Shown here piece after piece: positions 32,018 to 41,278 of a stretch of 64,000 bases of DNA (position 1 is its first letter; each line of letters starts with the position of its first letter). Both the position numbers and the translations under genes were made by a program. Source of the stretch: HGM13010 sp934527315 (lineage in GTDB: Bacteria > Bacillota > Clostridia > Oscillospirales > Oscillospiraceae); contig CAKTAK010000003.1 of NCBI GenBank assembly GCA_934527315.1, forward strand, positions 1 through 64,000, read 5' to 3'. The notes beneath the pieces were generated by a model. It did not search any database, was not told the origin of the DNA, and saw only the letters and a list, made by a program, of their open reading frames with translations.

Positions 32018-33559
32018 TTGGCAAAGGAACATGTGGATCTCAACCAAGTTGTGATCGAGATGCGCGATATTGTCAAAAAGTTTGGAGACTTTACTGCAAA
32101 TGACGGGATTAACCTGACGGTACATAAAGGTGAAATTCACGCCATTCTGGGCGAAAACGGCGCCGGTAAATCCACGCTGATGAATCAGCTGTACGGCCTG
32201 TTCAAACCCACGTCCGGCGACATTCTGGTCAATGGAACAAAGGTGGAGATGAATGACCCCCGGGACGCAATTCGCGTGGGAATCGGCATGGTGCATCAGC
32301 ACTTTATGCTGGTGCAGCCCTTTACGGTGACGGAGAACATCGTTCTGGGCACCGAGCCCCGGAAGGGCATCAAACTGGATATGGCAACTGCGCGGCAGAA
32401 CGTGGTGGATATTTCCGAGAAATACGGCTTGTCTATCGACCCCGACGCAAAAATTGAGGATATTTCCGTGGGCATGCAGCAGCGCGTGGAAATTCTGAAG
32501 GCACTGTACCGCGGCGCAGACGTGCTGATTCTGGACGAGCCGACTGCATCGCTGACACCGCAGGAGATCCAAGAGCTGATTGAAATCATGCACAATCTGA
32601 CCGCTGACGGGAAGAGCATCATTCTGATTACCCATAAGCTGAAGGAAATCAAAGAGTCTGCCGACTACTGCACCATCATTCGTCTGGGTAAATACATCGG
32701 CACGGTAGATGTGGACGATGTGAACGAGGACCAGTTGGCCAGCATGATGGTGGGCCGTCAGGTGACGTTCAAGGTGGATAAGCCCGAGCAGGAGCCAGGC
32801 GATGTGGTGCTGGATATTGAGAACCTCCACGGCGAGGACTATCGCGGCATTGAGATTCTCAAGGGTCTGAATCTGCAGGTTCGGAAGGGCGAAATTGTGG
32901 GCATTGCCGGTATTGACGGCAACGGTCAGACGGAGCTGGTGGAAATTATCACCGGTCTGCGGAAAGCAACCGGCGGTAAGATTCTGGTCAACGGCGTGGA
33001 CGTGGCAAACAAGTCGCCTCGCTTTGGATTTCTGAACGGGGTTTCCAGTATTCCCGCGGACCGGCAGAAACACGGTCTGGTTCTGGATTTCTCCGTGGAG
33101 GACAATATGATTCTCCAGAATTTCCGGGAGGAGCCGTTCTCTCACAAGGGTCTGCTGAAACGGGACGCAATTCGGAAATATGCTACTGATGCCATTGCAA
33201 AGTATGACATTCGGCCGGATGACTGCGAGGACCGTCCGGCGGGCACACTGTCCGGCGGCAACCAGCAAAAGGTGATCATTGCACGAGAAGTGGAAAATGA
33301 TAAGGACCTGCTGATTGCGGTGAACCCCACCCGCGGTCTGGACGTGGGCGCAATCGAGTATGTGCACAAATACATTGTGGAACAGCGGAACAAAGGAAAG
33401 GCTGTATTGCTGGTTTCCTTTGAGCTGGACGAAATCATGAGCTTGTCCGACCGTATCGATGTTATTTTCTCCGGCAATATCGTCAGCGAAGTGGCCGGAA
33501 AAGACGCCGATGAGAACGAACTGGGTCTCATGATGGCAGGAGGAAAGCAGAATGGATAA
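32018..33559 (+). CDS. Nucleoside ABC transporter, ATP-binding protein (YufO/NupO type)
   Basis: A 513-residue double ABC ATPase with a TTG start at 32018. The first module has Walker A GENGAGKST and signature VGMQQRVEI. The second has a degenerate P-loop (GIDGNGQTE, lacking the GKS/T) and a strong signature LSGGNQQKV. This asymmetry is normal for sugar/nucleoside-type double ATPases. It energises import through the two permeases downstream and pairs with the BMP lipoprotein at 28259. Overlaps the next gene by 8 bases. Confidence 0.94.
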   Translation: MAKEHVDLNQVVIEMRDIVKKFGDFTANDGINLTVHKGEIHAILGENGAGKSTLMNQLYGLFKPTSGDILVNGTKVEMNDPRDAIRVGIGMVHQHFMLVQPFTVTENIVLGTEPRKGIKLDMATARQNVVDISEKYGLSIDPDAKIEDISVGMQQRVEILKALYRGADVLILDEPTASLTPQEIQELIEIMHNLTADGKSIILITHKLKEIKESADYCTIIRLGKYIGTVDVDDVNEDQLASMMVGRQVTFKVDKPEQEPGDVVLDIENLHGEDYRGIEILKGLNLQVRKGEIVGIAGIDGNGQTELVEIITGLRKATGGKILVNGVDVANKSPRFGFLNGVSSIPADRQKHGLVLDFSVEDNMILQNFREEPFSHKGLLKRDAIRKYATDAIAKYDIRPDDCEDRPAGTLSGGNQQKVIIAREVENDKDLLIAVNPTRGLDVGAIEYVHKYIVEQRNKGKAVLLVSFELDEIMSLSDRIDVIFSGNIVSEVAGKDADENELGLMMAGGKQNG

Positions 33560-34661
33560 GAAAAAAAGCCTTTTGGAGGCCTTTGCGGACAATAAATTGA
33601 CCCACACAATTTTGTCCATTCTGATTGCATTTGCTGTGGGCGCAATTTTCCTGTCGGTGATGGGAATTTCTGTGGCGGACGCTTACGGAACGCTGTTCCG
33701 GAGCGTGTTCTCCGGACCGAAGGGTCTGTCGTACGCCATTGTGTACGCAACGCCGTACATTGTGGTGGGTCTGTCCGTGGCATTCTCTTTCCGGACGGGT
33801 GTGTTTAACATCGGCGCAGAGGGCCAGTTCGTGATGGGCTCTATGGCTGCCTGCGTGGTGGGCATTCTGCTGGGAAATCTGCCCAGTATCGTGCTCATTC
33901 CCCTTTGCTTTCTGGCTGCTGCGGTTGCCGGTGCTGTCTGGGGCGTTATCGTTGGTTTCCTGAAGAATAAATGGGGCATCAACGAAGTGCTGTCCATGAT
34001 TATGTTCAACTGGATTGCATTCTATCTGAGCAACTACATTGCCGGTTTCCCGGCCATTCATAATGAGGGCAATGCTGAGGCAACCCGGAACGTTTCCGAA
34101 AATGCCAGAATCTTGTTTTCCAAGGATTTCATCAACGAGCTGGGTCTGTGCTCCACGGCAAACTGGGGTATTTTTGTGGCCATTGTGCTGACGGTGATTG
34201 TGTATCTCATCATTGAAAAAACGACGTTGGGCTATCAGCTGAAAGCAGTGGGCTTTAACAAGTCTGCGGCTGAATACGGCGGCATCAACGTGAACCGTTC
34301 CATTCTTTCCGCTCTGGCCATTTCCGGCGCATTGGCCGGTATCGGCGGCGCATTGCAGCTGCTGGGCATGGGCGGGCGTATCAGTATCTTCACCGCGCAG
34401 GAAGGCTTTGGCTTTGCCGGCATTGTGGTGGCGCTGATTGGCGTGTCCAGCCCCTTTGGTGTGTTCCTGGCAGGTTTGTTCTACGGCGCGCTGACCTTCG
34501 GCGGTGCAAAGCTGAACCTGGTGGGCGCTCCGACTCAGGTTGTGAATATTATCGTGGGCACTGTGGTGTTCTTCATTGCAATTTCTGCGATTTTCGGCTA
34601 CATTAAGAACCTGAAAAAGAAACCAAGTGATTCCAAAGCACAGAAGGAGGAGACAAAATAA
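33552..34661 (+). CDS. Nucleoside ABC transporter permease 1 (YufP/NupP type)
   Basis: A 369-residue membrane protein of the branched-chain-amino-acid/sugar permease superfamily, with about 8-10 helices. Typical blocks are FSFRTGVFNIGAEGQFVMGS (about residues 75-94) and GVSSPFGVFLAGLFYGAL near 300. It starts inside the ATPase gene (8-base overlap) and its stop overlaps the next ATG by 1 base, so the three subunits are made together. It forms half of the channel for nucleosides. Confidence 0.93.
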   Translation: MDKKKSLLEAFADNKLTHTILSILIAFAVGAIFLSVMGISVADAYGTLFRSVFSGPKGLSYAIVYATPYIVVGLSVAFSFRTGVFNIGAEGQFVMGSMAACVVGILLGNLPSIVLIPLCFLAAAVAGAVWGVIVGFLKNKWGINEVLSMIMFNWIAFYLSNYIAGFPAIHNEGNAEATRNVSENARILFSKDFINELGLCSTANWGIFVAIVLTVIVYLIIEKTTLGYQLKAVGFNKSAAEYGGINVNRSILSALAISGALAGIGGALQLLGMGGRISIFTAQEGFGFAGIVVALIGVSSPFGVFLAGLFYGALTFGGAKLNLVGAPTQVVNIIVGTVVFFIAISAIFGYIKNLKKKPSDSKAQKEETK

Positions 34662-35605
34662 TGGATGGATTCGTTAATGAACTCGGCGTCATTATTTATG
34701 CGACCCTCCTGTTTATGCCGCCGCTGCTGTTTGCCGCACTGGGCTCCTGTTTTTCGGAGGTTTCCGGCGTGATCAACATCGGCATTGAGGGTATGATGAC
34801 GGCCGGCGCATTCACCGGATGCGTTGTGGCATACTATACCAACAATCCTTGGATTGGATTTTTGTGCGGTGGTTTGGCCGGCGCACTGTTTGGCGCACTC
34901 CATGCACTGGCAACGGTGAAGCTGGGTGCGGACCAGACGATTTCCGGCACGGCAATCAATATGCTGGCACCGGGCGTGGCAATTATGATTGGCAAGACGT
35001 TGTTCAAATCGACCGATACCATTCCTCTGCCCCCCAGCGCAAAAATTCCCCTGCTGTTCAACAACGTGTTTGACACAAGCACCACGTTCGGCACCTTTAT
35101 GAAGAACGTGTTCACCAACTACGCAACCACTTATATTGTATTTATTGCGGTGGTTGTGGTTTGGTTCGTGTTCTACAAGACCCGGTTCGGTCTGCGGATG
35201 CGCGCTTGCGGTGAACATCCTCAGGCTTGCGAGACCTTGGGCATCAACGTGCTGCGGATGCGGTTTACCTGTGTGTGCCTGTCCGGTTTTCTGGCCGGTT
35301 TGGGCGGCGCTTGCGTGACCATGGCAATTACCAACCAGTTCCGCCCAATTTCCATTGTGGGTCAGGGCTTTATTGCAATCGCATCGGTGATCTTCGGTAA
35401 GTTCAAGCCTCAGGGCGCAATGCTGGGCTGCCTGCTGTTCGGTTTCTGCACCGGTCTGAAGGTGGTTCTGGGCTCCTCCAATATGGTGTCTGCACAGTTG
35501 ATTTCCATGATTCCTTACGTGGTGACCGTGATTGTGCTGATTCTGTTTGTGGGTAAGTCTCATGTGCCTGCCGCCAACGGCAAACCGTATATCAAGTCCA
35601 AATAA
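34661..35605 (+). CDS. Nucleoside ABC transporter permease 2 (YufQ/NupQ type)
   Basis: A 314-residue membrane permease with about 8 helices. FSEVSGVINIGIEGMMTAGA (about residues 30-49) is the typical second-permease version of the NIGxEG block. GLRMRACGEHPQACETLGIN near 180 is the conserved cytoplasmic loop that contacts the ATPase. It completes the transporter with the preceding two genes. A strong terminator follows 16 bases past the stop. Confidence 0.93.
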   Translation: MDGFVNELGVIIYATLLFMPPLLFAALGSCFSEVSGVINIGIEGMMTAGAFTGCVVAYYTNNPWIGFLCGGLAGALFGALHALATVKLGADQTISGTAINMLAPGVAIMIGKTLFKSTDTIPLPPSAKIPLLFNNVFDTSTTFGTFMKNVFTNYATTYIVFIAVVVVWFVFYKTRFGLRMRACGEHPQACETLGINVLRMRFTCVCLSGFLAGLGGACVTMAITNQFRPISIVGQGFIAIASVIFGKFKPQGAMLGCLLFGFCTGLKVVLGSSNMVSAQLISMIPYVVTVIVLILFVGKSHVPAANGKPYIKSK

Positions 35606-35620
35606 TTTTTCAACGGTTCT

Positions 35621-35656
35621 ATCTTCCGCAGAGGAAACTCTGCGGAAGATTTTTTT
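35621..35656 (+). terminator. Terminator of the nucleoside transporter operon
   Basis: ATCTTCCGCAGAG pairs perfectly with CTCTGCGGAAGAT around GAAA, followed by TTTTTT. Confidence 0.95.
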
Positions 35657-35708
35657 ACGGTTGGGGCGGAAATCGAATCGACGGAATAAAAAAATGATAT
35701 GGAAAGGC

Positions 35709-35799
35709 AACTCCCTCGGCGGGGCGCGGTGAAACGCTCTGCCGGGGGAGTTTTTGCATGTTTGGGGTGTACGAGGGAGAAATTTTCGCCCTCGTTTTT
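35709..35799 (+). terminator. Two further stacked terminators before the phage-like block
   Basis: AACTCCCTCGGC pairs with GCCGGGGGAGTT (35709-35752), followed by TTT. CGAGGG pairs with CCCTCG (35772-35794), followed by TTTTT. With the previous hairpin this makes three terminators in 180 bases. I saw no clear sigma-A promoter between here and 35863. Confidence 0.75.
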
Positions 35800-35862
35800 G
35801 TTTCGATGCGCCGGAACGTACAAATATTCCAGGTGGGGAAGGTACGGTTGGGAGGGAACTTC

Positions 35863-36156
35863 ATGGGAGCAAAGCTCAATAAAGACAAGTTAATCGCAAA
35901 CATTGCAAAGTTGGCATTCTCCAATCCCACAGATGCGGTTCAGCTGGCATTTTTGCCCAGCGGGAGCGACCTGAGCGGTATGGACCTGCGGCTGGTGACC
36001 GATGTGAAAATCGGGGAAAAGGGCGGAAGTCAGGTGAAACTGGTGGACAAGCTGGAGCTGATTCGGCTGCTGGCAGAGCTGACCGAGGGAGACGGTGACG
36101 GAGAAACCGCGGCAACCTTCTTCCAAGCGCTGGCACAAGCCGGGGAGGACGTATGA
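35863..36156 (+). CDS. Truncated terminase small subunit-like protein
   Basis: A 97-residue protein; the ATG at 35863 follows GGGAGGG. It corresponds to the C-terminal half of phage small terminases (an AFSNPTDAVQLAF block, then VKLVDKLELIRLLAEL, like the common DKLKALELLG segment). The N-terminal helix-turn-helix that recognises pac or cos sites is missing. It overlaps the large terminase by 4 bases. Loss of the DNA-recognition domain would be expected to reduce packaging specificity. The family call rests on position and weak motif similarity. Confidence 0.55.
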   Translation: MGAKLNKDKLIANIAKLAFSNPTDAVQLAFLPSGSDLSGMDLRLVTDVKIGEKGGSQVKLVDKLELIRLLAELTEGDGDGETAATFFQALAQAGEDV

Positions 36157-37403
36157 AATTTCGGATGTTTTCCAAACAGCAGCGGCGGGCGCTGACTTGG
36201 TGGCTGCCCAATTCTCCGGACCGGGGAAAACAAGCCGTCATTTGCGACGGCGCCGTGCGCAGCGGAAAAACGCTGTGTATGGGAATTTCCTTTTTCTGCT
36301 GGGCAATGGCCGGATTTGACGGAGAAAATTTCGCCCTTTGCGGAAAGACCATCGGCAGCGTGGAACGGAACGTGATTCCGGAAATCCTGCCGGTGCTCCG
36401 GGGATTCGGATTTCGGTGCCGGTATCGCAGCAGCGAGCATCGGCTGCAGGTGTCCTTCGGCGGTCGGGAAAATCAGTTTTACCTATTCGGCGGACGAGAC
36501 GAAGGGTCGGCAGACTTGATTCAGGGCATGACCTTGGCGGGGGTACTGCTGGACGAGGTGGTGCTGATGCCCAGAAGTTTCGTGGAGCAGGCTTTGGCGC
36601 GGTGTTCCGTGACCGGAAGTAAGTTCTGGTTTTCCTGCAATCCGGACAGTCCGCAGCACTGGTTTTACCGGGAGTGGATTCAAAAGGCGGAGGAACGGCA
36701 GGCGGTATATCTCCATTTCACTATGGCGGACAACCCGGGATTGCGCCCGGAAATTCGGGAGCGGTATGAACGGCTGTACGCAGGGGTGTTCTATCAACGG
36801 TTTGTTTTGGGAAAATGGGTGGCTGCGGAGGGACAGATTTACGACTTCTTTTCCGAAAGTTATGTGCAGCCGGTGCCGGAGGGCGGGTTTTCTCAATACC
36901 GCATCAGCTGCGACTATGGCACTACAAACCCGGCGTCCTTTGGACTTTGGGGAGAACAGAACGGCGTTTGGTACCGGATTCGGGAGTATTATTTCGACTC
37001 CCAGCGGGAGGGTCGGCAATGCACGGATTGGGAGTATGTGGAGGCGCTGAAGGAATTGGCGGCAGGGGTATCGGTGAATCGGGTGATTGTGGACCCATCG
37101 GCGGCGAGTTTCATTCAGGCGCTGCGGCAGGCGGGATTTCCGGTGGAGAAAGCGGACAATCAGGTGCTGCGGGGAATTCGCGTTACGGCGGACCTGCTGA
37201 AACAGCGGAAAATCGTGATTTGCAGTCCGTGCAGAGACGCGATTCGGGAGTTTGGTCTGTATCGGTGGGACAGCAGCCGGAACGGGCACGATGCACCGGT
37301 CAAGGAATACGACCACGCGATGGACGATATTCGGTACTTTGCGGTTTCCATTTCCAAACCGGAGCTGGCATTTGCCTCCTTTGCGGTGGAGCGGCGGACA
37401 TGA
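36153..37403 (+). CDS. Terminase large subunit (PBSX/XtmB type)
   Basis: A 416-residue packaging motor. The ATPase has Walker A GAVRSGKT (residues 33-40) and Walker B VLLDE (Asp134, Glu135). The RNase H-like nuclease has its acidic residues in CDYGTTN (Asp254), VIVDPSA (Asp314) and AMDDIRYF (Asp391/392). All key residues are present and the length is normal, so it should be able to package and cut DNA. It overlaps the small-subunit gene by 4 bases. Confidence 0.93.
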   Translation: MKFRMFSKQQRRALTWWLPNSPDRGKQAVICDGAVRSGKTLCMGISFFCWAMAGFDGENFALCGKTIGSVERNVIPEILPVLRGFGFRCRYRSSEHRLQVSFGGRENQFYLFGGRDEGSADLIQGMTLAGVLLDEVVLMPRSFVEQALARCSVTGSKFWFSCNPDSPQHWFYREWIQKAEERQAVYLHFTMADNPGLRPEIRERYERLYAGVFYQRFVLGKWVAAEGQIYDFFSESYVQPVPEGGFSQYRISCDYGTTNPASFGLWGEQNGVWYRIREYYFDSQREGRQCTDWEYVEALKELAAGVSVNRVIVDPSAASFIQALRQAGFPVEKADNQVLRGIRVTADLLKQRKIVICSPCRDAIREFGLYRWDSSRNGHDAPVKEYDHAMDDIRYFAVSISKPELAFASFAVERRT

Positions 37404-37434
37404 AGGATTCTCATTCTCAGAAAGGAGGGTTTGC

Positions 37435-38586
37435 TTGAGATTACTCAAACGACCGAAGAGCAAAAATACGGCGGCGGTACAGATGCGGGGGAACACGACC
37501 CACCCGTTTGGCGCACTGGACGGCTATGCCAGTCTGGGCGGCGGCGACGTGCGGGTGTATCGCGCGGTACGAGAGGCCATTCCGGTGATTGACGCGGCTG
37601 TGGTCAAGATTATCCGATTGTGCGGCGGGTTTACCGTTACCTGCGGGGGCGGCCGGGCTGAGGCGGAGCTGCAGCGGTTTGTGAACACCGTTCCCGTGGG
37701 TCGGGGACAGCGGGGCCTGGAGAACTTTATGGACCAGTATCTGGATTCCATGCTCACCTGCGGTCGGGCGGTGGGCGAAATCGTTACCGCCGGAGACCGG
37801 GACATTGCGGCGGTGCTGTGCGGCAACGTGTGCGATGTGCAGATTCACGAGGGAGACAGTCCGCTGGACTTCAAGCTGTGCATTTACGAAAACGGCGGCA
37901 CGTTGAAAGAGCTGCCGTATCAGAATCTGCTGCTGTTTACGCCGTTTCACCCGGAGGCTGACGCACCCTACGGCGTGTCCATGCTGCGGGGTATGCCGTT
38001 TTTGGCGGAAATTCTGATGAAGATTTACAACTGCATCGGATTGAACTGGGAGCGGGCCGGCAATGTGCGGTATGCGGTGGTATACAAGCCTCAGGGAGAG
38101 TTGCTGGACAAGGCATTTGCCCAGGACCGGGCAGAGCAAATCGCAGCGGAATGGGCCAATGCAATGCAGGAGACCAAAAACGGCAGCGTACGGGATTTTG
38201 TGGCTGTGGGTGATGTGGACATCAAGGTCATCGGTGCGGACGGACCCATTCCGGACAGCGAGGTGCCACTGCGGCAGATTTTGGAACAGCTGATATCCAA
38301 GACAGGAATTCCGCCGTTTATGCTGGGCATGAATTGGTCCAGTACCGAGCGCATGAGCACACAGCAGGCAGATATGATGACCAGTGAGCTGACGGCTATT
38401 CGCAGAGTTCTGACCCCGGTGCTGGAGCAGATTTGCGGACTTTGGCTGCGTATGCACGGATATGCGGTGCTGCCGGAAATTCAGTGGGAGCCCATCAACC
38501 TGCAGGACGATGTGGAAGAGGCGAAGGCACGGTTGTATACGGCGCAGGCAAAACAGCTGGAACAGGAAGGAGAGGACGGAATCTGA
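37435..38586 (+). CDS. Phage portal protein
   Basis: The TTG at 37435 is preferred, since AAAGGAGG lies 6 bases upstream; a long in-frame extension back to 37252 overlaps the terminase and has no site. The 383-residue product shows portal features: RAVREAIPVIDAAVVKIIRL near residues 40-59, a crown/wing region, and GIPPFMLGMNWSSTERMSTQ near 295-314, typical of portals of contractile-tailed phages. It forms the dodecameric DNA entry ring on the capsid. Confidence 0.88.
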   Translation: MRLLKRPKSKNTAAVQMRGNTTHPFGALDGYASLGGGDVRVYRAVREAIPVIDAAVVKIIRLCGGFTVTCGGGRAEAELQRFVNTVPVGRGQRGLENFMDQYLDSMLTCGRAVGEIVTAGDRDIAAVLCGNVCDVQIHEGDSPLDFKLCIYENGGTLKELPYQNLLLFTPFHPEADAPYGVSMLRGMPFLAEILMKIYNCIGLNWERAGNVRYAVVYKPQGELLDKAFAQDRAEQIAAEWANAMQETKNGSVRDFVAVGDVDIKVIGADGPIPDSEVPLRQILEQLISKTGIPPFMLGMNWSSTERMSTQQADMMTSELTAIRRVLTPVLEQICGLWLRMHGYAVLPEIQWEPINLQDDVEEAKARLYTAQAKQLEQEGEDGI

Positions 38587-39503
38587 AAATTCTGAAAGAA
38601 GGCTCGGCAGGCATCGGCGAGGCAGTCGGGCAGGAACTGGAGGCAATCAATCGATTTGCCAAAACGGCACTGACGGCGGAAGAGGTTTACACCTTTTCTG
38701 TGATTCTGTGCGACAACGAAGTGGACCGGGACGGAGAGTGCTTTTCTTTGCAGACCCTGCAGGAATTGCGGGAGCTGTTTGTGGGAAAAACCGGCATTTG
38801 CGACCACGATTGGAAATCCGGCAATCAGAAAGCGCGTATCTACCGCACAGAGGTGATGACCGACCCCAATCGGAAAACACTGGGCGGCGAGGATTACAGC
38901 TATCTGAAAGGCTATGCGTATATGCTGCGGCTGCCGGGAAATGAGGAGTTGATTGCCGAAATTGAGGGCGGCATCAAAAAGGAAACCAGCGTGGGCTGCA
39001 GCGTTTCCCGGACGGTATGCTCCGTTTGCGGAGAAGAGCTGGGGAGCTGCGGACATGTGAAAGGGCAGGAATACGGCGGCAAGCTGTGCTACGGCATTCT
39101 GGAGGGGGCGGTTGACGCCTACGAATGGAGCTTTGTGGCGGTGCCGGCGCAGAAAGAGGCCGGCGTGACGAAACATCTGGGCGGCGCCAAAGACCTGAAA
39201 AGCTTTGTGATGAGCCCGGAGGGCAGCCGGTTTACGGCGGAATGGAAGCAGCTGGAGAAACAGGCGGCTTTGGGCAGGACCTATCAGACGGAGCTGAAAG
39301 CCGAGGTGCTGCGGCTGTGTCTGATTTGCGATGAGGGGATTTATCCCACGCTGTCTAAGGCTGTAGAGACTTTGGAGGCGGAACAGCTGCAGGAGCTGAA
39401 AAAGCATTATCAGGCGGTTTCCGCTGAGAAATTCCCCGTGGCACCGCAGCTGCCGGGTCGGCAGGAGACCATTCGATTTGACGGAGAGGCATTCCGAATT
39501 TAA
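38583..39503 (+). CDS. Prohead protease-like protein (XkdF type) with zinc-knuckle insert
   Basis: The start is uncertain. The best candidate is a CTG at 38583 that overlaps the portal stop and follows GGAGAGG; no ATG, GTG or TTG sits well. This gives 306 residues. A His in ICDHDWKSGN and a Ser in ETSVGCSVSR match the HK97-type protease pattern. A CSVCGEELGSCGH insert could bind zinc. The C-terminal 100 residues look helical, possibly a scaffold delta-domain. It would mature the capsid protein encoded two genes downstream. Confidence 0.7.
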   Translation: MKILKEGSAGIGEAVGQELEAINRFAKTALTAEEVYTFSVILCDNEVDRDGECFSLQTLQELRELFVGKTGICDHDWKSGNQKARIYRTEVMTDPNRKTLGGEDYSYLKGYAYMLRLPGNEELIAEIEGGIKKETSVGCSVSRTVCSVCGEELGSCGHVKGQEYGGKLCYGILEGAVDAYEWSFVAVPAQKEAGVTKHLGGAKDLKSFVMSPEGSRFTAEWKQLEKQAALGRTYQTELKAEVLRLCLICDEGIYPTLSKAVETLEAEQLQELKKHYQAVSAEKFPVAPQLPGRQETIRFDGEAFRI

Positions 39504-39514
39504 GGAGGAAGAAT

Positions 39515-39862
39515 ATGAAAGTTTGTTTTGATGGCATTGGAAAAGAAGTAATGACCTTTACGGTAAACGGCACAAGCCCCGCTGCGGCAGGCTGCGGCGT
39601 GGTTTTGTCCGGCAACGGTGAGGTCAAGGCGGCAAGCACAAACGGCACATTTGCAGGCATTTGTCTGGACACCGGCGACGGCTTTGCATCGGTACAGCTG
39701 CGGGGCGTTGTGACTTGCAAATTCAGCGGCAGCAAGGCACCCACCGTGGGTTTCTGCAAGCTGGCAGCCGCTGACGGCGGCGTGACCGCGGCAGACACCG
39801 GCAACAGCTATCTGGTACTGGCTGTGGACAACGGTGCAGGCACCGTAACATTTATGATGTAA
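39515..39862 (+). CDS. Capsid decoration-like protein
   Basis: A 115-residue, beta-rich, glycine- and alanine-rich protein with no charged core, placed between protease and major capsid genes. Repeated short strands (GVVTCKFSGSK, SYLVLAVDNGAG) resemble DUF2190-type cement proteins that trimerise on HK97-fold capsids. GGAGGAAGA precedes the ATG. Assignment is from position and composition. Confidence 0.6.
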   Translation: MKVCFDGIGKEVMTFTVNGTSPAAAGCGVVLSGNGEVKAASTNGTFAGICLDTGDGFASVQLRGVVTCKFSGSKAPTVGFCKLAAADGGVTAADTGNSYLVLAVDNGAGTVTFMM

Positions 39863-39879
39863 TTAGGAGGAAAAATCGT

Positions 39880-40917
39880 ATGGCATATCAGTTTCACGAA
39901 ATCCGTCTGGAAAAGGGCATGTACGGCACCCCGGGCAAAAGCTTTACTCAGGTGTTGGAATCTCTGGACCCCAGCGAAAACTACAAGGGCACTTCTCTGG
40001 AGGGCATGGACGCTTATCAGCGTCAGCTGAAACGCTTTGACATTCATGTCAAGGGTGCAGGCAGTGACCCTGTGGAGAAATTCTTCCGCACCACGGAATC
40101 TTCCGTGCTGTTCCCGGAATATGTGGCGCGCAGCGTCCGTCAGGGTATGGAGGAGAGCAACATTCTGCCGGATATTACTGCGGCAACCACTCAAATCGAC
40201 TGCATGGACTATCGCTCCATTTACTCCGTGCCTACGGCGGAGGAGAAAACTCTGAAACGCGTGGAGCCCGGCGCAAGCATTCCCCAGACCGAGGTCAAGG
40301 CACGGGAGAATCTGGTCAAGCTGCACAAGCGCGGCCGTATGCTGGTGGCATCTTACGAAGCCATTCGTTTTCAGCGACTGGATTTGTTCTCCGTGATGCT
40401 CCGTCAGATTGGTACCCAGATTATGCGTATGCATCTGGAAGACGCCATTCAGGTCATTGAGCATGGCGACGGGAACAACAACGCGGCAACTGCATTTACC
40501 GTGGGCGACGGTATCATCGGCGGCAATGCCGGTACACTGGATTATGCAGCGCTACTGAAATTCTGGAATCAGTTTGACCCCTACACCATGAACACGCTGC
40601 TGGTCAGCCCCGACGCTATGATGGCGCTGCTCCAGTGCGCGGAATTCCAGAATCCCCTCACCGGTCTGAATTTCCAGGGCACCGGCGAGCTGACCAATCC
40701 GCTGGGCGCAAAGCTCATCAAGACCTCTGCGCTGCCTGCCGGTACGCTGATTGGTCTGGACAAGCGCTATGCACTGGAAATGATTCAGGCATCTGAGGTT
40801 GCGGTGGAGTACGACCGACTGATTGACCGTCAGCTGGAGCGCGCGGCAATTACCAGCATTTCCGGCTTTGCCAAGCTGTACACCGAGGCATCAAAACTGC
40901 TGCGCGTAGGCGGCTGA
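39880..40917 (+). CDS. Major capsid protein, HK97 fold
   Basis: A 345-residue protein at the canonical capsid position. It has an N-terminal helical arm (residues 1-60), then sequences typical of XkdG-like capsids (FFRTTESSVLFPEYVARSVR, AIQVIEHGDGNN) and a C-terminal domain. No transmembrane or signal sequence. Strong ribosome binding site (TTAGGAGGAAAA). It would build the icosahedral shell. The length is similar to PBSX-type capsid proteins. Confidence 0.85.
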   Translation: MAYQFHEIRLEKGMYGTPGKSFTQVLESLDPSENYKGTSLEGMDAYQRQLKRFDIHVKGAGSDPVEKFFRTTESSVLFPEYVARSVRQGMEESNILPDITAATTQIDCMDYRSIYSVPTAEEKTLKRVEPGASIPQTEVKARENLVKLHKRGRMLVASYEAIRFQRLDLFSVMLRQIGTQIMRMHLEDAIQVIEHGDGNNNAATAFTVGDGIIGGNAGTLDYAALLKFWNQFDPYTMNTLLVSPDAMMALLQCAEFQNPLTGLNFQGTGELTNPLGAKLIKTSALPAGTLIGLDKRYALEMIQASEVAVEYDRLIDRQLERAAITSISGFAKLYTEASKLLRVGG

Positions 40918-40921
40918 TCTT

Positions 40922-41278
40922 ATGGAAATCCAGGAGATTTATACCCGGGCACTGGACTGGTTCGATGAAAATCTTCCGGAGCGGGAGCAGGAGCAGCTGC
41001 GTCAGCTGTGCAGCGGGGCTATGGCGGAATGCCGCGCCCTGCTGCGCCCCGGCGTTACACCGGAGGATACGGAGCCGCTGTTTCAGCAGGCGGCAGGGAT
41101 GCTGGCTGCGGCAATGCTGATGGAAGTGCAGACACCGGGGGTGAAGTCGTTTCAGGCGGGAAAGCTCTCGATAACAACCGATAGCGGCAAACGCGCAGAG
41201 GCGCTGCGCTGCTGCGGCAAGAAATTGCTGGCACCGTGGAGCAATGACGGATTTGCGTTTGTGGGGGTGCAGGCATGA
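40922..41278 (+). CDS. Head-tail connector protein
   Basis: A 118-residue, mostly helical protein starting 4 bases after the capsid gene. Position, size and helix content match the gp6-like/XkdH-region adaptors that extend the portal ring. It overlaps the next gene by 4 bases. No specific motif was recognised; the call is positional. Confidence 0.6.
   Translation: MEIQEIYTRALDWFDENLPEREQEQLRQLCSGAMAECRALLRPGVTPEDTEPLFQQAAGMLAAAMLMEVQTPGVKSFQAGKLSITTDSGKRAEALRCCGKKLLAPWSNDGFAFVGVQA

Noticed and set aside
35758..36156. Longer start for the small terminase at 35758
   Set aside because: It overlaps a terminator hairpin and has no ribosome binding site; the ATG at 35863 follows GGGAGGG.
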